A program made the translations under genes and the position numbers. 46,998 nucleotides of DNA from RGIG5472 sp051867615 (GTDB lineage Bacteria; Bacillota; Clostridia; Oscillospirales; Oscillospiraceae), in NCBI GenBank assembly GCA_051867615.1, contig JBJDYU010000046.1, forward strand, positions 1 to 46,998, given 5' to 3'. The notes under the pieces were generated by a model. That model worked only from the letters and a program-made list of their open reading frames with translations. It searched no databases and had not been told where the DNA came from. This document shows positions 16,028-24,155 of the stretch, piece after piece. Numbering within the stretch: the first letter of the stretch is position 1; every line of letters begins with the position of its first letter.

Positions 16028-17686
16028 TCAAAGTTCGTTGATGACCGGCACGATCATGGGGCTGCGCTTGGTGTTTTTGTACAGGTAGTTGCTGGCGGCG
16101 GACTTCACCACGCTGCGAAGCTCGCCCAGATCCCGGCTGCGCCGGCGGCAGACGGGAGCGGCGGCGGCCATGACCGCCGCGCCCAGCTCCTTCAGCAGCG
16201 GCTCGTTGTCCTTCACATAGATGAAGCCGCGGGTCACCACCTCCGGCTCGGAGAGGATGTCCCGGTTGTAGGAGCTGACGTTCAGGATGATGACCACGAT
16301 GCCGTCCTCCGCCATCTTCTTGCGGTCCCGCAGCACCGCCGCGCCCACGTCGCCCACGCCGGAGCCGTCCACCAGCAGCACGCCCGCGGGGACGGAGCTC
16401 TCCTGCTTCATGTGGCGGCTGGTGAATTCGATGACGTCGCCGTTTTCCGCGATGGCGATGCTCCGGGGGTCCATGCCCATCTGGATGGCCAGGCTCCGGT
16501 GGGTCTGGAGGTGGCGCTGCTCGCCGTGGATGGGGATGAAGAAGCGGGGCTTGGCCAGGGCGTGGATGATCTTCAGATCCTCCTGGCAGGCGTGGCCGGA
16601 GACGTGCAGGGGAGAGGAGGAGGAATAAACGGCCTCCACGCCCTTGCGGAACAGCTCGTTGATGATGCGGCTGATGGATTTCTCGTTGCCGGGAATGGCG
16701 GAGGCGGAGATGATGACCCGGTCGCCGGGGCCCACGTCGATCTGCTTGTGGGTGGAGTAGGCCATGCGGTACAGGGCGGACATCTCCTCGCCCTGGGAGC
16801 CGGTGGTGATGATGACCTGCTGCTCCATGGGCAGACCCTTGATCTTGTTGATGTCCATGAGGGTGTTCTTCGGGATCTTCAGATAGCCCAGCTCCGACGC
16901 CACGGCCACCACGTTCTCCATGCTGCGGCCGCTGACGGCCACCTTCCGCTTGTGGGCGGCGGCGGCGTTCATCACCTGCTGCACGCGGTAGATGTTGGAG
17001 GCGAAGGTGGTGACGATGATGCGCTTTTTGCAGCCGTTGAACAGCTGGTTCAGCGTCTCGCCCACGGCCCGCTCGCTCATGGTGTAGCCCCGGCGCTCCG
17101 CGTTGGTGGAGTCCATCAGCAGGGCCAGGATGCCCTCCTTGCCCAGCTCACCGATGCGGGCGAGATCCATCACATCCTCCCCGATGGGGGTGGAGTCGAT
17201 CTTGAAGTCGCCGGTGTGCAGCACCGTGCCCACCTTCGTGCGAATGGCGAAGGCCACGCTGTCGGCGATGGAGTGGTTGACGTGGATGAACTCCACGCTG
17301 AACTTTCCGGCCCGGATGGTGTCGCCCGCCTCCACGGTGATGATCTTCGTAGTGGCAAGCAGGCCGTGCTCCTCCAGCTTCAGCCGGATGAGCCCCGCGG
17401 TCAGGCGGGTGCAGTAGATGGGCATATTCACCTGCTTGAGCACGTAGGGGATGGCGCCGATGTGGTCCTCGTGGCCGTGGGTGATGAACAGGCCCCGGAT
17501 GCGCTGCTGGTTTTTCACAAGATAGCTCACGTCGGGGATCACCAGGTCGATGCCGTACAGGTCGTCCCCGGGGAAGGCCATGCCGCAGTCCACCACGATG
17601 ATCTCGCCGCTGCACTCGTACACCGTCATGTTTTTGCCGATCTCGTTGAGACCGCCAAGAGGAATGATTTTCAGTTTTTCTGCCAT
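16028..17686 (-). CDS. rnj: Ribonuclease J
   Basis: A 552-residue metallo-beta-lactamase/beta-CASP nuclease that degrades and matures RNA as an endonuclease and a 5'-3' exonuclease. The zinc motif is His70-Gly-His-Glu-Asp74-His75 in FITHGHEDHIG, with HTGDFK and a late PIHGEQRHL as further ligand motifs. The beta-CASP region carries TTFASNIYRVQQV and TTGSQGE. Length is typical of RNase J1/J2, and the C-terminal domain ends LVPVINEL-like (IVPVINEL). The start at 17686 follows GAAAGGA. The leader is about 230 bases with several hairpins. The stop codon abuts repeat copy A. Confidence 0.93.
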   Translation of the reverse strand: MAEKLKIIPLGGLNEIGKNMTVYECSGEIIVVDCGMAFPGDDLYGIDLVIPDVSYLVKNQQRIRGLFITHGHEDHIGAIPYVLKQVNMPIYCTRLTAGLIRLKLEEHGLLATTKIITVEAGDTIRAGKFSVEFIHVNHSIADSVAFAIRTKVGTVLHTGDFKIDSTPIGEDVMDLARIGELGKEGILALLMDSTNAERRGYTMSERAVGETLNQLFNGCKKRIIVTTFASNIYRVQQVMNAAAAHKRKVAVSGRSMENVVAVASELGYLKIPKNTLMDINKIKGLPMEQQVIITTGSQGEEMSALYRMAYSTHKQIDVGPGDRVIISASAIPGNEKSISRIINELFRKGVEAVYSSSSPLHVSGHACQEDLKIIHALAKPRFFIPIHGEQRHLQTHRSLAIQMGMDPRSIAIAENGDVIEFTSRHMKQESSVPAGVLLVDGSGVGDVGAAVLRDRKKMAEDGIVVIILNVSSYNRDILSEPEVVTRGFIYVKDNEPLLKELGAAVMAAAAPVCRRRSRDLGELRSVVKSAASNYLYKNTKRSPMIVPVINEL

Positions 17687-17949
17687 ATAGTTTTCCTTTC
17701 AATGATGGGATCAGCTCGGCAGGGCCTGCGGCGCCGGCGTTTGGCCGCACGAAGACCAAAGACGCCGCCGCGCGGAAAGCGCGCGGCCTTTCCGGCCGCC
17801 GCCAACCGCGGTTCGCGTCCCACCCTGCCATCATGTATGTTTCTGTATATGAAGCCGGACAAAAGAGCGTTTTGCCCGGTGAGCGACAAAAAACGGGAAG
17901 AATTCCCGGTGTTTCGAATCAGTATAACACAAAAATATGGGTTTGTATA
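17687..17949 (-). promoter_or_regulatory. RNase J promoter and long structured 5' leader
   Basis: Minus-strand promoter: TATACA (17949-17944), 17 bases, TATACT (17926-17921). Just downstream a 6-bp stem (17908-17903 with 17899-17894) is followed by TTTTTT. A 10-bp stem CCGGGCAAAA with TTTTGTCCGG follows, then two G+C-rich stem-loops. A leader of this length and structure suggests post-transcriptional control. Autoregulation by RNase J is a guess by analogy with other RNA-decay enzymes. Confidence 0.55.
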
Positions 17950-18034
17950 CATTCTTTTCCGAAAAAACCGCCCTGTGCGGAGGAAAGTGCAAAAAACCGC
18001 GCCCCTTTTGCCCTCCGGCGCGGTGGATTTGTCA

Positions 18035-18063
18035 TTGAATGCGGCGGAGAAGTGTGATATACT
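18035..18063 (+). promoter_or_regulatory. Promoter upstream of gdpP
   Basis: TTGAAT at 18035-18040, 17 bases, TATACT at 18058-18063. It would serve the plus-strand run gdpP-rplI-dnaB-tilS-hpt and is divergent from the RNase J promoter. Confidence 0.6.
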
Positions 18064-18112
18064 TAACTAAATATGGGAGCTTGCGCCCATGGAGCGGGAA
18101 GGGAGATTTGCC

Positions 18113-20125
18113 ATGAATAAAAAGATCGCGCGTCTGCTGGAACCGAATCTGCAGCTGTATCTGGTCATGATGCTGGCCTTTGCCCTGGGGACCTTTCTGG
18201 TGGGAGAACCCATCTGGGCCCTGGCGGAGGTGGGCGTGACGGCGCTGCTGTTTTTATACTACCGCTATACCAACCGGCTGCGCCGGGACAAGGTCCTGCA
18301 GTACATCGAAACCCTCACCGGCAGCGTGGAGCGGGCGGGCGCCAACACGCTCATGAGCTCGCCCCTGCCCACCATGGTGTTCCGGGCGGACACCCGGGAG
18401 CTGATCTGGGCCAACGACCGCTTTTTGCAGATGGCGGGCCTGGGAGAGGACGCCTTTGAGACGGAGCTGGACGCGGTGGTGCCCGCGTTTCCCTCCCGCT
18501 GGGTGCTGGAGGGGAAGGCGGAATGCCCCGACACGGTGGAGCTGAACGGCCGGCACTTCCGGGTGTACGGAGCGCTGGCCTACGCGGCGCCGAAGAACGC
18601 CAAGAATGCCAAGAGCGCCGAGGGGCAGAGCCTGCTGGCCACCACCTATTGGATCGACACCACGGAATGCGACGAGCTGCGCAGCCGCTCGGAGGCCACG
18701 AAGCCCGTGGTGGCCCTCATCTACCACGACAACTACGAGGACGTGATGAAGTCCTGCAGCGAGTCCAACCAGTCCGCCGTCCAGGCGGCGATTTATGAGA
18801 AGATCAGCCGCTGGACGGAGGGGACGGGCTGCCTGCTGACCCGCTACGCCCAGGACCGCTTCCTGCTCATCATCGAGCAGCAGCACTATAAGAAGCTGGC
18901 GGAGGGCCGCTTCGACGTGCTGGATCAGGTGCGGGAGATCTCCGTGAGCGGCGGCGTGGCGCCGACGCTGTCCATCGGCGTGGGCAAGGACGTTTCCGGC
19001 TTCGGCGCGCTGCTGAAAAACGCCCAGCTCTCGGTGGAGATGGCTCTGTCCCGGGGCGGCGACCAGGCGGTGGTGAAGGACAACCTGAACTTTGAGTTCT
19101 TCGGCGGCCGCACCAAGACCTCGGAAAAGCGGACGAAGGTGAAGTCCCGCGTCATGGCCAACGCCCTGCGGGAGCTGATAAACGACGCGAAGAACGTCTA
19201 CGTCATGGGCCACCACTACGCGGATATGGACGCGCTGGGCGCGGCGGCGGGCCTTGTGTGCATCGCGCGCAAGCTGGGCAAAAAGGCCCAGATCGTCATC
19301 GAGCCGGGAGAAAACGCGGCGGAGGCCCTGATGGCGAAGCTCAAGGAGCTGGAGGAGTATCGGGGCGTGTTCGTCTCTCCCAGCGAAGCCTTCCTGCGGG
19401 CGGAGGCCGGCTCTTTGCTGGTGGTGGTGGACACCAACCGGCCCGACTTCGTGGAATCCCCCCAGCTGCTGGAGGCCTGCAACCGCGTGGCGGTCATCGA
19501 CCACCACCGCCGCGCCGCCAGCTATATCGAAAACGCGGCGCTGAACTTCCATGAGCCTTACGCCTCCTCCGCCTGCGAGCTGGTGACGGAGCTGCTGCAG
19601 TACCTGGTGGAGCCGGGCGATCTGCTGCGCTCCGAGGCGGAGGCGCTGCTGGCGGGCATGGTGCTGGATACGAAGAAATTCACCCAGCGCACCGGCGGCC
19701 GCACCTTTGAGGCGGCGGCCTACCTGCGCCGCGCCGGCGCCGACATGACGGAGGTGCACCGCCTGTTCCAGGGAGACCTGACGGAAATGGTGGCCAAGTT
19801 CGAGATCATCCGTCACGCGGAGATGTACCGGGAGAAGATGGCCGTCGCGGTGGCGGAGGAGGAGACCGAGCGCACCACCGCGGCCCAGGCGGCGGACGAG
19901 CTTTTGAGCCTGCGGGGCGTGGAGGCGGCCTTCGTGGTCTACCGCAGGGAGGACGGCGTGGGCCTCAGCGCCCGCAGCGCGGGAGAGGTCAACGTGCAGG
20001 TGGTGCTGGAGAGCCTGGGCGGCGGCGGCAATTCCACCATGGCCGGCGGCTTTGTGCCGGACGGCGAGCCGCAGGTGGTGGCGGAGCAGCTCCGCGAGTC
20101 CATCGACCGCTATCTGGAGACATAA
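18113..20125 (+). CDS. gdpP: Cyclic-di-AMP phosphodiesterase, GdpP/YybT family
   Basis: A 670-residue membrane-bound enzyme that hydrolyses c-di-AMP. Order of parts: two membrane segments (about 12-50), a PAS-like domain (about 60-145), a degenerate GGDEF domain (about 165-305) in which the signature reads AQDRF rather than GGDEF, then DHH and DHHA1 phosphoesterase domains. The DHH part has VMGHHYADMDALGAA, VVVDTNRPDF and VIDHHRR, and the DHHA1 part ends with the glycine-rich GGGGNSTMAGG. Its usual neighbours rplI and dnaB follow directly. ATG 18113 is chosen seven bases after GGGAG. Confidence 0.94.
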   Translation: MNKKIARLLEPNLQLYLVMMLAFALGTFLVGEPIWALAEVGVTALLFLYYRYTNRLRRDKVLQYIETLTGSVERAGANTLMSSPLPTMVFRADTRELIWANDRFLQMAGLGEDAFETELDAVVPAFPSRWVLEGKAECPDTVELNGRHFRVYGALAYAAPKNAKNAKSAEGQSLLATTYWIDTTECDELRSRSEATKPVVALIYHDNYEDVMKSCSESNQSAVQAAIYEKISRWTEGTGCLLTRYAQDRFLLIIEQQHYKKLAEGRFDVLDQVREISVSGGVAPTLSIGVGKDVSGFGALLKNAQLSVEMALSRGGDQAVVKDNLNFEFFGGRTKTSEKRTKVKSRVMANALRELINDAKNVYVMGHHYADMDALGAAAGLVCIARKLGKKAQIVIEPGENAAEALMAKLKELEEYRGVFVSPSEAFLRAEAGSLLVVVDTNRPDFVESPQLLEACNRVAVIDHHRRAASYIENAALNFHEPYASSACELVTELLQYLVEPGDLLRSEAEALLAGMVLDTKKFTQRTGGRTFEAAAYLRRAGADMTEVHRLFQGDLTEMVAKFEIIRHAEMYREKMAVAVAEEETERTTAAQAADELLSLRGVEAAFVVYRREDGVGLSARSAGEVNVQVVLESLGGGGNSTMAGGFVPDGEPQVVAEQLRESIDRYLET

Positions 20126-20148
20126 ACGACTGAAAAGGAGAAACGGAT

Positions 20149-20592
20149 ATGAAAGTGATTTTGCAGCAGGACGTGAAGGGCCAGGGCAAGAAGGGCCAGA
20201 TGATCGAGGCGGCGGAGGGCTACGCGAGAAACTACCTCCTGCCCCGGAAGCTGGCCGTCCCCGCCACGGCGGACGCCCTGAACACCATGAAGCTGAAGGA
20301 AAAGGCGCGTCTCGCGGAGGAGGCGGCAAACCGCGCCGCCGCGGCCGAGACTGCGGAGCGGCTGAAAAACTGCCCGGTGAAGATCTCCGCCAGGGCCGGG
20401 GCCAACGGCAAGCTCTTCGGCGCCATCACGGCCAAGGAGGTCTCCGAGGCCCTGCTGAGCCAGCACGGCGTGGAGCTGCCCAAGCAGAAGATCGTGCTGG
20501 AGGAGCCCATCAAGGCCTACGGCAGCTATGAGCTGAAGGCGAAGCTGGGCTATGAGATCAGCGGCACGGTGTACGTGCTGGTGACGGAATAA
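20149..20592 (+). CDS. rplI: 50S ribosomal protein L9
   Basis: A 147-residue L9. The N-terminal RNA-binding domain reads MKVILQQDVKGQGKKGQ and EGYARNYLLPRKLA, followed by the long connecting helix (about 40-75) and the C-terminal domain with NGKLFGAIT and IKAYGSYELKAKLG. Length and motif order are standard. It lies 23 bases after gdpP, with AAAAGGAGAAA as ribosome site. Confidence 0.97.
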   Translation: MKVILQQDVKGQGKKGQMIEAAEGYARNYLLPRKLAVPATADALNTMKLKEKARLAEEAANRAAAAETAERLKNCPVKISARAGANGKLFGAITAKEVSEALLSQHGVELPKQKIVLEEPIKAYGSYELKAKLGYEISGTVYVLVTE

Positions 20593-20640
20593 ACGCGCTG
20601 CGGGGCCTTTGTCCCCGCGCCGGGGAGAGGACGGGAAGTC

Positions 20641-21981
20641 ATGGACGAATTGCTGCTGCGGCAGATGCCGAACAGTCTGGAGGGCGAGCAGGCGGTGCTG
20701 GGCTCCATGCTGATAGACGCGCTGTGCATCAAGGATGTGATGGATAAGCTCCGGGCGGAGGATTTTTACCACCGGCAGAACCGGGACATCTTTGAGACCA
20801 TCCACCATATGTTCATCTACTCCCGCCCCATCGACGGCGTCACCGTGGCGGAGGAGATGCAGAAAAACGGCACCGCCACGGACGCCACCCGGGGCTATCT
20901 CGTGCAGCTCATGGAGATCACGCCCACCTCCGCCAACGTCATGGAGTATGTGCAGATCGTCCGGGATAAGGCGCTGCTGCGCAGCGTCGCCGCGGCGGCC
21001 AGCGAGATCACGGCCATGGTGCAGGAGGGCACGGGCGAAGCCAGCGACACACTGGAGGCGGCGGAGCAGAAGATCTACGCCATCCGCCGGGGCCGCAGCG
21101 CCCAGGACATGGTGCCGGTGAGCGTGGTGCTCTCCGGCGTGCTGGACCATCTGGCGGAGCTGAACGCCGGCGGCGGAGGACAGCTCCCGGGCCTTTCCAC
21201 GGGCTTTTCCGGACTGGACACCAAGCTCTCGGGCCTGAACAAGTCGGACCTCCTGCTGCTGGCGGCCCGTCCCGGCATGGGCAAGACCTCCCTCGCGCTG
21301 AATATCGCGCTGCACGTGGGCAAGACCTCCGGCAAGACGGTGGCGGTTTTCTCCCTGGAAATGTCCCGGGAGCAGCTGGTGACCCGCCTGCTCTCCAGCG
21401 AGGCGGCGGTGGAGAACCAGCGCCTCGTCACCGGAAACCTGCGGGAGACGGACTGGGAGAAGGTGGTCCGGGCGGCCTCCGTCCTGAGCCGGGCGGATAT
21501 CCGCATCGACGACAACCCCCTGCTCACCGTGGCGGACATGAACGCCAAGTGCCGCAGGCTCGATGATCTGGGCCTGGTGGTCATCGACTATCTCCAGCTC
21601 ATGACCTCCGCCGGGAGCCAGGGCTACAGCGGCGAGAGCCGCCAGCAGGCGGTGAGCGATATCTCCCGTATGCTGAAGATCATGGCCAAGGAGCTGCAGG
21701 TGCCGGTGATCTGCCTGAGCCAGCTCTCCCGCGCCAATGAAAAGCGGGAGGACAAGCGGCCCATGCTGTCGGACCTGCGCGAGTCCGGCGCCATCGAGCA
21801 GGACGCGGACATCGTGACCTTCATCTACCGGGACGATTATTATAAAGAGGACAGCGAAAAGCGCAACATCGCGGAGATCATCATCGCCAAGAACCGCCAC
21901 GGCGAGACCGGCAAGATCGAGATGCGCTGGATGCCGGAGTACACCACCTTCGGCACGCTGGAGGAGCGGTACGAGGAGTAA
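20641..21981 (+). CDS. dnaB: Replicative DNA helicase DnaB
   Basis: A 446-residue hexameric helicase that unwinds DNA at the replication fork (called DnaC in Bacillus). The N-terminal domain has PNSLEGEQAVLGSML, the RecA-like C-terminal domain has the Walker A motif ARPGMGKTS (Lys215), SLEMSREQLVTRLL, VVIDYLQLM as Walker B, and SQLSRANEKREDKRPMLSDLRESGAIEQDAD. No intein is present. It follows rplI by 48 bases and is separated from tilS by a single base. Confidence 0.96.
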   Translation: MDELLLRQMPNSLEGEQAVLGSMLIDALCIKDVMDKLRAEDFYHRQNRDIFETIHHMFIYSRPIDGVTVAEEMQKNGTATDATRGYLVQLMEITPTSANVMEYVQIVRDKALLRSVAAAASEITAMVQEGTGEASDTLEAAEQKIYAIRRGRSAQDMVPVSVVLSGVLDHLAELNAGGGGQLPGLSTGFSGLDTKLSGLNKSDLLLLAARPGMGKTSLALNIALHVGKTSGKTVAVFSLEMSREQLVTRLLSSEAAVENQRLVTGNLRETDWEKVVRAASVLSRADIRIDDNPLLTVADMNAKCRRLDDLGLVVIDYLQLMTSAGSQGYSGESRQQAVSDISRMLKIMAKELQVPVICLSQLSRANEKREDKRPMLSDLRESGAIEQDADIVTFIYRDDYYKEDSEKRNIAEIIIAKNRHGETGKIEMRWMPEYTTFGTLEERYEE

Positions 21982-21982
21982 G

Positions 21983-23374
21983 ATGCGGGACGCACAGGAG
22001 ATAAAGCGGATACAGCGGGCCATGGAGCGGGCGGAGGACGCCATGCGGCGCTGGGAGATGCTGCCGGAAAAGGGCGGCCTGCTCCTCTGCGCCGTCTCGG
22101 GCGGGCTTGACTCCGTCTGCCTGCTGCATTTTCTGCGCGGACTTGCGGAAAAGGAGGGCTTCCGTCTGGCGGCGGCCCATTATAACCACCGCCTGCGGGG
22201 GGAGGACTCCGAGGCGGACGCCCGCTTTGTGGAGGAGCTTTGCGCCCGCTGGGGCGTCCCCTGCGTGGCGGGAGAGGGCGAGGTAAAGCAGACGGCGGCA
22301 GAGCGGGGCTGGAGCCTGGAGGAGGCGGCCCGGAACTGCCGCTATGACTTTCTCCGCCGCACGGCGGAGGCTCTGGGGGCGGAGAGGATCGCCACCGCCC
22401 ATCAGGCGGAGGACAACGCCGAGACGGTGCTGCTGCAGCTCATCCGGGGCGCGGGCAGCGAGGGCGCGGGCGGCATCCCGCCGGTGCGCGGGCCCTTCGT
22501 GCGGCCCTTTCTCACGGTCTCCCGCCGGGAGCTGGAGGGGTACGCCGCGGCGTATGATCTGCCGTACCGCGAGGACGCCAGCAACGCGGACCTCCGCTTT
22601 GCCCGCAACCGCATCCGCCATGAGGTGATGCCGGTGCTGACCGAGCTGAACCCCAACGCGGCGCAGGCCATAGGCCGGGCGGCGGCGGTGCGGCGGCAGG
22701 AGAGCGAGCTGCTCAGCCGCATCGCGGAGATGGAGCTGGGCGAGCTGCGGGAGGAACCGGACGGCTGCGGCGCGGCGCGTCGGCGCTTTCGTGAGACGGA
22801 GCCGTGTCTCATCCCGCGGATGCTGGGGCTGCTGCTGGAGCGCGCGGGAGCGGGGCGGAAGGATATCACCGGGCGGCATTTCGAAGCCATGGAGCGGCTT
22901 GTCCTCACGGGACGCGACGGAGCGGAGCTGAGCCTGCCCGGCGGCTATGTGGCCTGCAACCGGGGCGAGAGCTTCTGGATTCGGCGGCGGGGGCAGGAGA
23001 CGGCGCAGCCGTGTCTCCTCGGTCCCGGCGAGACCGTGCGCTGGGGCGATTACCGCATAAGCTGCGAAATATGCGCGGAAAATTTTCTCAAAAACAGAGA
23101 TACAATCGCACTGAAATATGATATGATGTTGTTGTCACCCCTGACCGTGGGGCCGTGGGACAGGCGGCAGGGCCTGTCGCTGCCCGGCGGACGGGGAAGA
23201 CGCAGTCTCAAGCGCCTGTTCGCGGAGGCCGGTCTTTCCTGCGAGGAGCGGGAGCGGACGCCGGTGTTCTATGCCGGCGGGCGGGCCTGTGCGGCGGCGC
23301 TGCTGGGCGCGGACGAGGACTTCCTCCCCGGGGAGGGGGAGGCGGCCCTGGTACTGACTATCAAAAAGGATTGA
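21983..23374 (+). CDS. tilS: tRNA(Ile)-lysidine synthase
   Basis: A 463-residue enzyme that converts the CAU wobble cytidine of tRNA-Ile to lysidine, using ATP and lysine. The PP-loop is AVSGGLDSVCLL (Ser39 onward), followed by AHYNHRLRGEDSEAD, the EEAARNCRY segment and ATAHQAEDNAET. The central RNHIRHEVMP-type motif reads RNRIRHEVMP. A C-terminal TilS domain follows. Sequence in the stretch around 23080-23140 is more A+T-rich than the rest. It starts one base after the dnaB stop and precedes hpt, a conserved order in Firmicutes. Confidence 0.94.
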   Translation: MRDAQEIKRIQRAMERAEDAMRRWEMLPEKGGLLLCAVSGGLDSVCLLHFLRGLAEKEGFRLAAAHYNHRLRGEDSEADARFVEELCARWGVPCVAGEGEVKQTAAERGWSLEEAARNCRYDFLRRTAEALGAERIATAHQAEDNAETVLLQLIRGAGSEGAGGIPPVRGPFVRPFLTVSRRELEGYAAAYDLPYREDASNADLRFARNRIRHEVMPVLTELNPNAAQAIGRAAAVRRQESELLSRIAEMELGELREEPDGCGAARRRFRETEPCLIPRMLGLLLERAGAGRKDITGRHFEAMERLVLTGRDGAELSLPGGYVACNRGESFWIRRRGQETAQPCLLGPGETVRWGDYRISCEICAENFLKNRDTIALKYDMMLLSPLTVGPWDRRQGLSLPGGRGRRSLKRLFAEAGLSCEERERTPVFYAGGRACAAALLGADEDFLPGEGEAALVLTIKKD

Positions 23375-23387
23375 GAGGGAGCAAAAC

Positions 23388-23951
23388 ATGGAAAACTTGA
23401 TGGAAAAGGATATCCTGAAGGTATTGATATCGGAGGAGGAGCTGAATGCCCGCGTGCAGGAGCTGGGCGCGCAGATCCGTGAGCGCTACGAGGGCAAGAC
23501 CCCCATGTTCCTGGGCGTGCTGAAGGGCAGCTTCATCTTCATGGCGGACTTGGTGCGGGCTGCGGGCATCAAGAGCGATATCGAGTTCATCGCCGTCTCC
23601 TCCTACCAGAGCGGCACCAAGAGCAGCGGCGTGGTGCAGATCACCCACGACCTGCAGCAGGACATCACCGGCCGCGACATCATCGTGGTGGAGGATATCC
23701 TGGACTCCGGCAATACGCTGAGCTTCCTTTTGGGGTATTTCAAGGCCAAGGGCGCGGCCAGCGTGGCCATCGCCACGCTGCTGGATAAGCCCAGCCGCCG
23801 CACCAAGCCCATCCGGGCGGATTTCGCGGGCTTTGAGGTGCCGGACGAGTTCGTGGTGGGCTACGGCCTGGACTATGCCCAGCAGTACCGGAACCTGCCC
23901 TACATCGGCGTGCTGAAGGCCGAGGTGTACGAAAACGACCTGGAGGGCTGA
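23388..23951 (+). CDS. hpt: Hypoxanthine phosphoribosyltransferase
   Basis: A 187-residue purine salvage enzyme that makes IMP or GMP from PRPP. The PRPP loop VVEDILDSGNTLSFLL is near residues 100-115, and GVLKGSFIFMADL and the C-terminal VVGYGLDYAQQYRNLPYIGVL are family signatures. It starts 13 bases after tilS with GAGGGAG before the ATG. A 204-base gap containing structured repeat copy C separates it from ftsH. Confidence 0.96.
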   Translation: MENLMEKDILKVLISEEELNARVQELGAQIRERYEGKTPMFLGVLKGSFIFMADLVRAAGIKSDIEFIAVSSYQSGTKSSGVVQITHDLQQDITGRDIIVVEDILDSGNTLSFLLGYFKAKGAASVAIATLLDKPSRRTKPIRADFAGFEVPDEFVVGYGLDYAQQYRNLPYIGVLKAEVYENDLEG

Positions 23952-23997
23952 GGGTAGGACAGGGTTCGCGGCCCGCAGGCCGTCAAAAATGAAATGG

Positions 23998-24115
23998 GTT
24001 TTCTCCTGCGGCGTGTACGCAGGAGAAAACACTTTGCGGCCCGCAAATGTGCGGCGAGCGCGCTGCGGCGGGCCGAAGCCTTTTTGAGGATCGGAGGCGT
24101 TTTGAAAGAACGCCT
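23998..24115 (+). repeat. Structured intergenic repeat, copy C (diverged)
   Basis: A perfect 13-bp stem (23998-24010 with 24018-24030) with loop GCGTGTA, then an outer stem CGGCCCGC (24037-24044) with GCGGGCCG (24068-24075). The latter encloses AAATGTGCGGCG, matching the AAACGTG core of copies A and B. A third 7-bp stem lies at 24095-24101 with 24109-24115. Part of the loop of the first hairpin is shared with copy B. It lies between hpt and ftsH, sense to their transcription. Confidence 0.6.
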
Positions 24116-24155
24116 TTCGCTTATCATGAAAAGCGGGAAAGAGAGGTGAGCGCTG

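Noticed and set aside
13659..16088. Long plus-strand open frame of 809 codons opposite the lipid kinase and methyltransferase genes
   Set aside because: Shadow of minus-strand genes in G+C-rich DNA: it lacks domain motifs and crosses gene boundaries. Similar long antisense frames opposite RNase J, gdpP, ftsH and tex were rejected for the same reason.
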